Of a stretch of DNA of 38,719 nt, positions 36,376-38,719 are shown in pieces. The DNA is from an uncultured Lachnospiraceae bacterium (lineage in GTDB: Bacteria > Bacillota > Clostridia > Lachnospirales > Lachnospiraceae). A program made the position numbers and the translations under genes. The notes under the pieces are model-generated. The model was not told where the DNA came from. It did not search any database and worked only from the letters and a program-made list of their open reading frames with translations. The stretch lies in the NCBI GenBank assembly GCA_947599905.1, contig CANQFR010000007.1, positions 1-38,719 of the forward strand, written 5' to 3'. The number at the start of each line of letters is the position of its first letter. The first letter of the stretch is position 1.

Positions 36376-37518
36376 ATGCCGGCACAGATTCCGGAATTTC
36401 TGGAAAATATGCTGAACAGGCAATATGGCGCGGAGACGGCAGCCCGGATCATGGACGGGTATGCGCAGCGGCGGCCGGTGACGCTGCGGGCGAATACACT
36501 GAAGACAGATATTGCGTATGTGAAAGCGCGGCTGGATGCGGCCGGTATCGGCTGGCGGGAAGTGCCGTGGTATCCGGACGCATTGATTCTGGAACAGGTG
36601 CGCGAGCCCCGGGTGCGGCAGCTGGAGCTTTACGAAAACGGGGAGATTTACCTGCAGAGTCTGTCGTCGATGATACCGCCGCTGATTCTTGCGCCGCGGG
36701 CCGGCGAATGTATTCTTGATATGGCGGCGGCGCCCGGCGGGAAGACGACGCAGATGGCGGCGCTGTCGGCGGACGGCTTCCCCTGTTCTGATGCGGCGGC
36801 TGGTTTCTCTGAATCCGGCACTGCGGCAGGCTTCCCCTGTTCAGACAGTGCGGCCAGTTCCCCCCATTCCGGCAGAATGGCGCAGATCACAGCCTGCGAG
36901 AAGAATTTTGCCCGCTGCGAACGCCTGCGTTTTAATCTGGAACGACAGGGGGCGGGCGGTGTCCTGGTGATGAACGAGGACGCGCGGAAACTGGATCCGT
37001 TCTTTTCGTTTGATAAAATCCTGCTGGACGCGCCATGCAGCGGCAGCGGAACGCTGTGTACGGATTCGCCAGACGCGCCGGAAGCGCCGGAAGCGGAGGA
37101 TGAAGCCGGGGAATTGTCGAATCCAGATTATCCGGGAAGCCGTAAGAGGAGAGAAAAATCCGGCGGGAAGACGAAGAAGGGGATTACGCGCGAACTGATC
37201 GACCGTTCCGTCCGCACGCAGGAAGCGCTGCTACGCAAGGCGCTGCAGCTTCTGAAGCCGGGACATGAGATGGTCTATTCCACCTGCTCTGTGCTTGAGG
37301 AGGAAAATGAGCGCGTCCTGCGGCGCGTTCTGCCCGCCGCAGGCGCAAAGGTGGTTCCGGTCGGCCATCCGATGCTTGCGGCTCTGCCGCTGTTGCCTGT
37401 GTCACTGCCCGGAACGCTCTGCGTCTGCCCGACGGAACTCTACGAAGGCTTTTTCGTGGCGAAGATACGGAAGCAAACTGATATACGGGAGGAAGAAATC
37501 GAAAATGAAATTTTCTGA
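36376..37518 (+). CDS. RsmB/NOP family class I SAM-dependent RNA methyltransferase (RsmF-like)
   Basis: DMAAAPGGKTTQMAAL, LLDAPCSGSGTLC, MVYSTCSVLEEENERVL; RBS GAGGTGAAGG before ATG 36376. Confidence 0.9.
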   Translation: MPAQIPEFLENMLNRQYGAETAARIMDGYAQRRPVTLRANTLKTDIAYVKARLDAAGIGWREVPWYPDALILEQVREPRVRQLELYENGEIYLQSLSSMIPPLILAPRAGECILDMAAAPGGKTTQMAALSADGFPCSDAAAGFSESGTAAGFPCSDSAASSPHSGRMAQITACEKNFARCERLRFNLERQGAGGVLVMNEDARKLDPFFSFDKILLDAPCSGSGTLCTDSPDAPEAPEAEDEAGELSNPDYPGSRKRREKSGGKTKKGITRELIDRSVRTQEALLRKALQLLKPGHEMVYSTCSVLEEENERVLRRVLPAAGAKVVPVGHPMLAALPLLPVSLPGTLCVCPTELYEGFFVAKIRKQTDIREEEIENEIF

Positions 37519-38719
37519 GATGCAGTATGTCCGTCCCGATATGGACGAGCTGATAGAGCAATACGGGGCTCTGATCAGACAGCTCAGGGCGGCGGAAAGT
37601 TATGACGAGGCCCGGGGGGTATTTCTGAGGAAGGAGAATCTGGAGGCGGAGGTCTCGACGCAGGAGTCGCTGGCCCATGTGCGCCATTCCATTGACACCC
37701 GCGACCGGTTCTACGACGATGAGGCCCATTTCTGGAACACGGCGATGCCGGAGCTGGAGGTTCCTATGCAGGAATGGACGAAAGCGATGCTGGAAAGCCC
37801 GTTCCGTGCCGATTTTGAGAAAGAATTCGGGAAGCTGATGTTTACGCGGGAGGAGATGGCGCTTAAGACATTTTCACCGGAGATCATATCGGATCTTCAG
37901 CGTGAAAATGAACTGGTGCAGGAGTATGAAAAGCTTCTGGCGTCGGCGCAGATCCCCTTCGAGGGCGGCGTTTACACCCTGTCCCAGCTGTCGCCCTTTA
38001 AGACGTCGTCGGACGACGCGACGCGTCTGGCGGCCTGGAAGGCGGAGGGGCAGTGGTATAAGGCGAATCAGGCCCGGATGGATGATATCTATGACCAGCT
38101 GGTCCATTTGCGGGACGGCATGGGAAAGAAACTCGGTTATGAGGGTTACACCACGCTGGGATACTACCGCATGGGACGTATCGGATATACGAAGGAAGAC
38201 ATAGAGAAATTCCGCGAGGCGGTGCGTTGTTATCTGGTGCCGGTGGCAGCGTCTATTTATGAGGCTCAGGCGAAGCGGCTCGGTAAGGAATATCCGATGA
38301 ATTACGCCGATAACGCCCTGCATTTCCGGTCGGGCAATCCCAGACCGCAGGGAACGCCGGATGAGATTCTGGCGCAGGGGCTTAAGTTTTATGATGAACT
38401 GTCCCCGGAGACCGGACATTTCTTCCATATGATGGTGGACAATGAGCTTCTGGACGTCTTAAGCACCGAGGGAAAGCAGAGCGGCGGGTACTGCACCAGT
38501 ATCCAGAAGTACGGCGTGCCGTTCATTTTTGCTAATTTCAACGGTACCCAGCATGACGTGGAGGTGGTGACCCACGAAGCCGGCCACGCGTTTGCATATT
38601 ATGTCAACCGTGACCGTGTGCCGGCAGCCTACGCATGGCCCGGCATGGAAGCCTGCGAGGTCCATTCCATGTCCATGGAATTTATGTCCTGGCCGTGGGC
38701 GGAGGGCTTCTTCGGGCCG
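37505..38719 (+). CDS. M3 family oligoendopeptidase, truncated by the window end
   Basis: Frame open from ATG 37505 to the end (not in the ORF track because no stop is present): MKFSEMQYVRPDMDELIEQYGALI...THEAGHAFAYYVNR (HExxH zinc motif). Confidence 0.9.
   Translation, partial: MKFSEMQYVRPDMDELIEQYGALIRQLRAAESYDEARGVFLRKENLEAEVSTQESLAHVRHSIDTRDRFYDDEAHFWNTAMPELEVPMQEWTKAMLESPFRADFEKEFGKLMFTREEMALKTFSPEIISDLQRENELVQEYEKLLASAQIPFEGGVYTLSQLSPFKTSSDDATRLAAWKAEGQWYKANQARMDDIYDQLVHLRDGMGKKLGYEGYTTLGYYRMGRIGYTKEDIEKFREAVRCYLVPVAASIYEAQAKRLGKEYPMNYADNALHFRSGNPRPQGTPDEILAQGLKFYDELSPETGHFFHMMVDNELLDVLSTEGKQSGGYCTSIQKYGVPFIFANFNGTQHDVEVVTHEAGHAFAYYVNRDRVPAAYAWPGMEACEVHSMSMEFMSWPWAEGFFGP

Overview
Low-GC-clade but GC-rich Firmicutes chromosome segment, most likely Lachnospiraceae/Clostridia (inferred from gene families and gene order). 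Nearly all genes are on the + strand. Housekeeping flanks: metG, a TraX-family protein, tatD, rsmA, mtnN, pgi, yyaC-like, DUF5711, ROK glucokinase, a CBS/DRTGG family II pyrophosphatase, orphan hicB, flavin reductase, shikimate kinase, a PfkB sugar kinase, an RsmB/NOP-type methyltransferase, and an M3 oligoendopeptidase cut by the window end. The accessory centre (about 10.1-25.3 kb) holds a BTAD/SARP-like regulator, a giant ~4318-aa cell-wall-anchored adhesin and a class B sortase. The regulator ORF is broken at a G8 tract; removing one G fuses it in frame to a degenerate GGDEF-like tail ending at 11307. The adhesin has about 20 DUF11-like repeats: 19 of 20 keep a first-strand Lys and all keep a last-strand Asn, as expected for intramolecular isopeptide bonds. 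Other points of interest: two tandem hairpins after pgi whose stems covary while the loop is fixed, a predicted HxH-less MPN/JAB-like domain fused to TM+LysM, low-complexity insertions in several conserved proteins, a three-copy palindromic repeat cluster, and a structured metG leader. No tRNA, rRNA, CRISPR or transposase was found. No tool was run: family names come from reading motifs, and hairpins from manual pairing.
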